From the NCBI GenBank assembly GCA_002179805.1, contig NAVB01000976.1, forward strand, positions 1 through 32,165: a DNA stretch of 32,165 nucleotides, written 5' to 3'. Position 1 is the first letter of the stretch. The number at the start of each line of letters is the position of its first letter. Shown here one piece after another: positions 31,436-32,165 of the stretch. The notes below the pieces were generated by a model that saw nothing but the letters and a program-made list of their open reading frames with translations, did not search any database and was not told the origin of the DNA. Position numbers and translations under genes: made by a program. This stretch comes from Acanthamoeba lenticulata (Eukaryota; Discosea; Longamoebia; Acanthamoebidae).

Positions 31436-32165
31436 ATGCACAGGTTCACGTCAGCGCGGCTGGCAGGCTCTGCCACCTTGGCAATGCGCAACGTGCACGG
31501 GCTCACGCCCACTCTTTCCCTCCAACCCATGCTCGGATCGCTACACGCACCGCGGAGATGCACACCTTGGGCCGTGGCCAAAATGGCCCCTCGCTTCCCA
31601 TCGAGGAAGATTTACGGCTGGCGAGATGTGCATTCTTCCACTTCCTCATCTTCTTCATCTGCGGGAGCGAAGACAACCTGCAAAAGGCTGCCTTGGCTCT
31701 CCCTGCGTGCCACCAAAACCGTCTCGCTTAATGCTGGTCACTCGACGCCCTCAGGGGTGCTGAAACGAAGCTTCAACATGTGGTCTAGGGATCAGGTATC
31801 CCTTGTTTTGCCTTCTCCACGTTAGCCATGGCGCACCAACGCGAGCATCACGCGTACTGTCCAGTACGAGTATAGGGGCTTAGACGTGGTGAACATACTG
31901 CTGGGCATCAATGGCCTCGTGTTTGTTGGCTGGTGGATGGCCCCGCCCCGCTTCATGCGTGACAACTTCACGTGCAGCCTGCGCAACATTCAGGAGGTGC
32001 AGCCCCAATCCCTCACTTGTATGAGCTTGTCTCTGTTTAAGCGTAAAGGACTCACTTGGTTGGTTCAGGGTCGCCCCTGGACGTTGATAACGGCGGCGTT
32101 CAGCCACCAAGACCTTTTCCACTTCCTCTTCAACGGGTACGCCAACGCGGCAGGATCGGGGCCTA
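31436..32165 (+). CDS. rhomboid-family intramembrane serine protease, N-terminal part (3' end beyond right edge)
   Basis: Exons 31436-31795, 31826-31996 and 32069 onward, all phase 0. The first 120 residues are rich in Arg, Ser, Ala and Thr with almost no acids at the start (HRFTSARLAGSATLAMRNV), as in a mitochondrial transit peptide. The next exon has one membrane span (VVNILLGINGLVFVGWWM). Exon 3 carries the strong rhomboid signature RPWTLITAAFSHQDLFHFLFN, matching the W.l.T..F.H....H...N core; the catalytic Ser and His lie beyond the edge. The transit-like N-terminus favours the mitochondrial PARL/Rbd1-type group, which processes inner-membrane proteins. A GTACG donor may end exon 3 at 32136. 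Upstream ATGs from 31274 extend the frame, but the ATG at 31436 gives the transit-like start. Confidence 0.85.

Noticed and set aside
1..32165. Bacterial or viral origin, CRISPR arrays, insertion sequences or defence islands
   Set aside because: Dense spliceosomal introns with conserved phase, eukaryote-specific domains, and no terminal inverted repeats, transposase or regularly spaced repeats.

Overview
This window is nuclear DNA of a free-living eukaryote, most likely an amoebozoan of the Acanthamoeba type. It is GC-rich and gene-dense. Almost every gene is cut by many short introns (mostly about 50 to 100 nt) whose donors are typically GTACGT, GTGCG or similar and whose acceptors end in CAG or TAG. 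The proteins are eukaryotic: SANT/Myb, PAH, RPA70, PH-kelch-VPS9, PB1, CZIB/DUF866 and mitochondrial-type rhomboid. No operons, Shine-Dalgarno sites, CRISPR arrays or bacterial mobile elements are visible. The genus is an inference from composition, intron style and domain content.

I rebuilt fourteen genes by joining exons by eye and checking that reading phase is kept across every junction. Left part (1-4934): the 5' portion of an uncharacterised minus-strand gene, a small PAH-domain (Sin3-type) protein on the minus strand, and, divergently, a three-repeat Myb/SANT protein whose N-terminal half carries a PAH-like segment. Next (5283-10871): two minus-strand genes, a helicase-associated-domain protein without a helicase, and a disordered protein with a GIY-YIG-like C-terminal part. 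Middle (11474-17023): an armadillo-repeat protein with an N-terminal membrane anchor, in which most exons are about one repeat long, then a 707-base gene-free AT-rich stretch, then an aldehyde dehydrogenase. Then on the minus strand (17115-23735): a short RPA70-like protein lacking the RPA70N domain, an intronless PB1-domain protein, and a large polyglutamine coiled-coil protein.

Right part (23915-32165): a four-membrane-span protein (plus), a 22-exon minus-strand gene encoding PH, six-bladed kelch propeller, Arf-GAP-like zinc finger and VPS9 parts in one 1164-residue chain, the small zinc protein CZIB (plus), and the start of a rhomboid protease (plus) running off the right edge.

The genes do not form one pathway. 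Local groupings are a nuclear/chromatin cluster on the left (PAH, Myb, HA-domain), RPA for DNA replication and repair in the centre, and membrane traffic or membrane proteins on the right. The most unusual object is the PH-kelch-ArfGAP-like-VPS9 protein, a predicted single-chain regulator that would touch both Arf and Rab5-type GTPases. All exon boundaries are manual predictions without transcript support.
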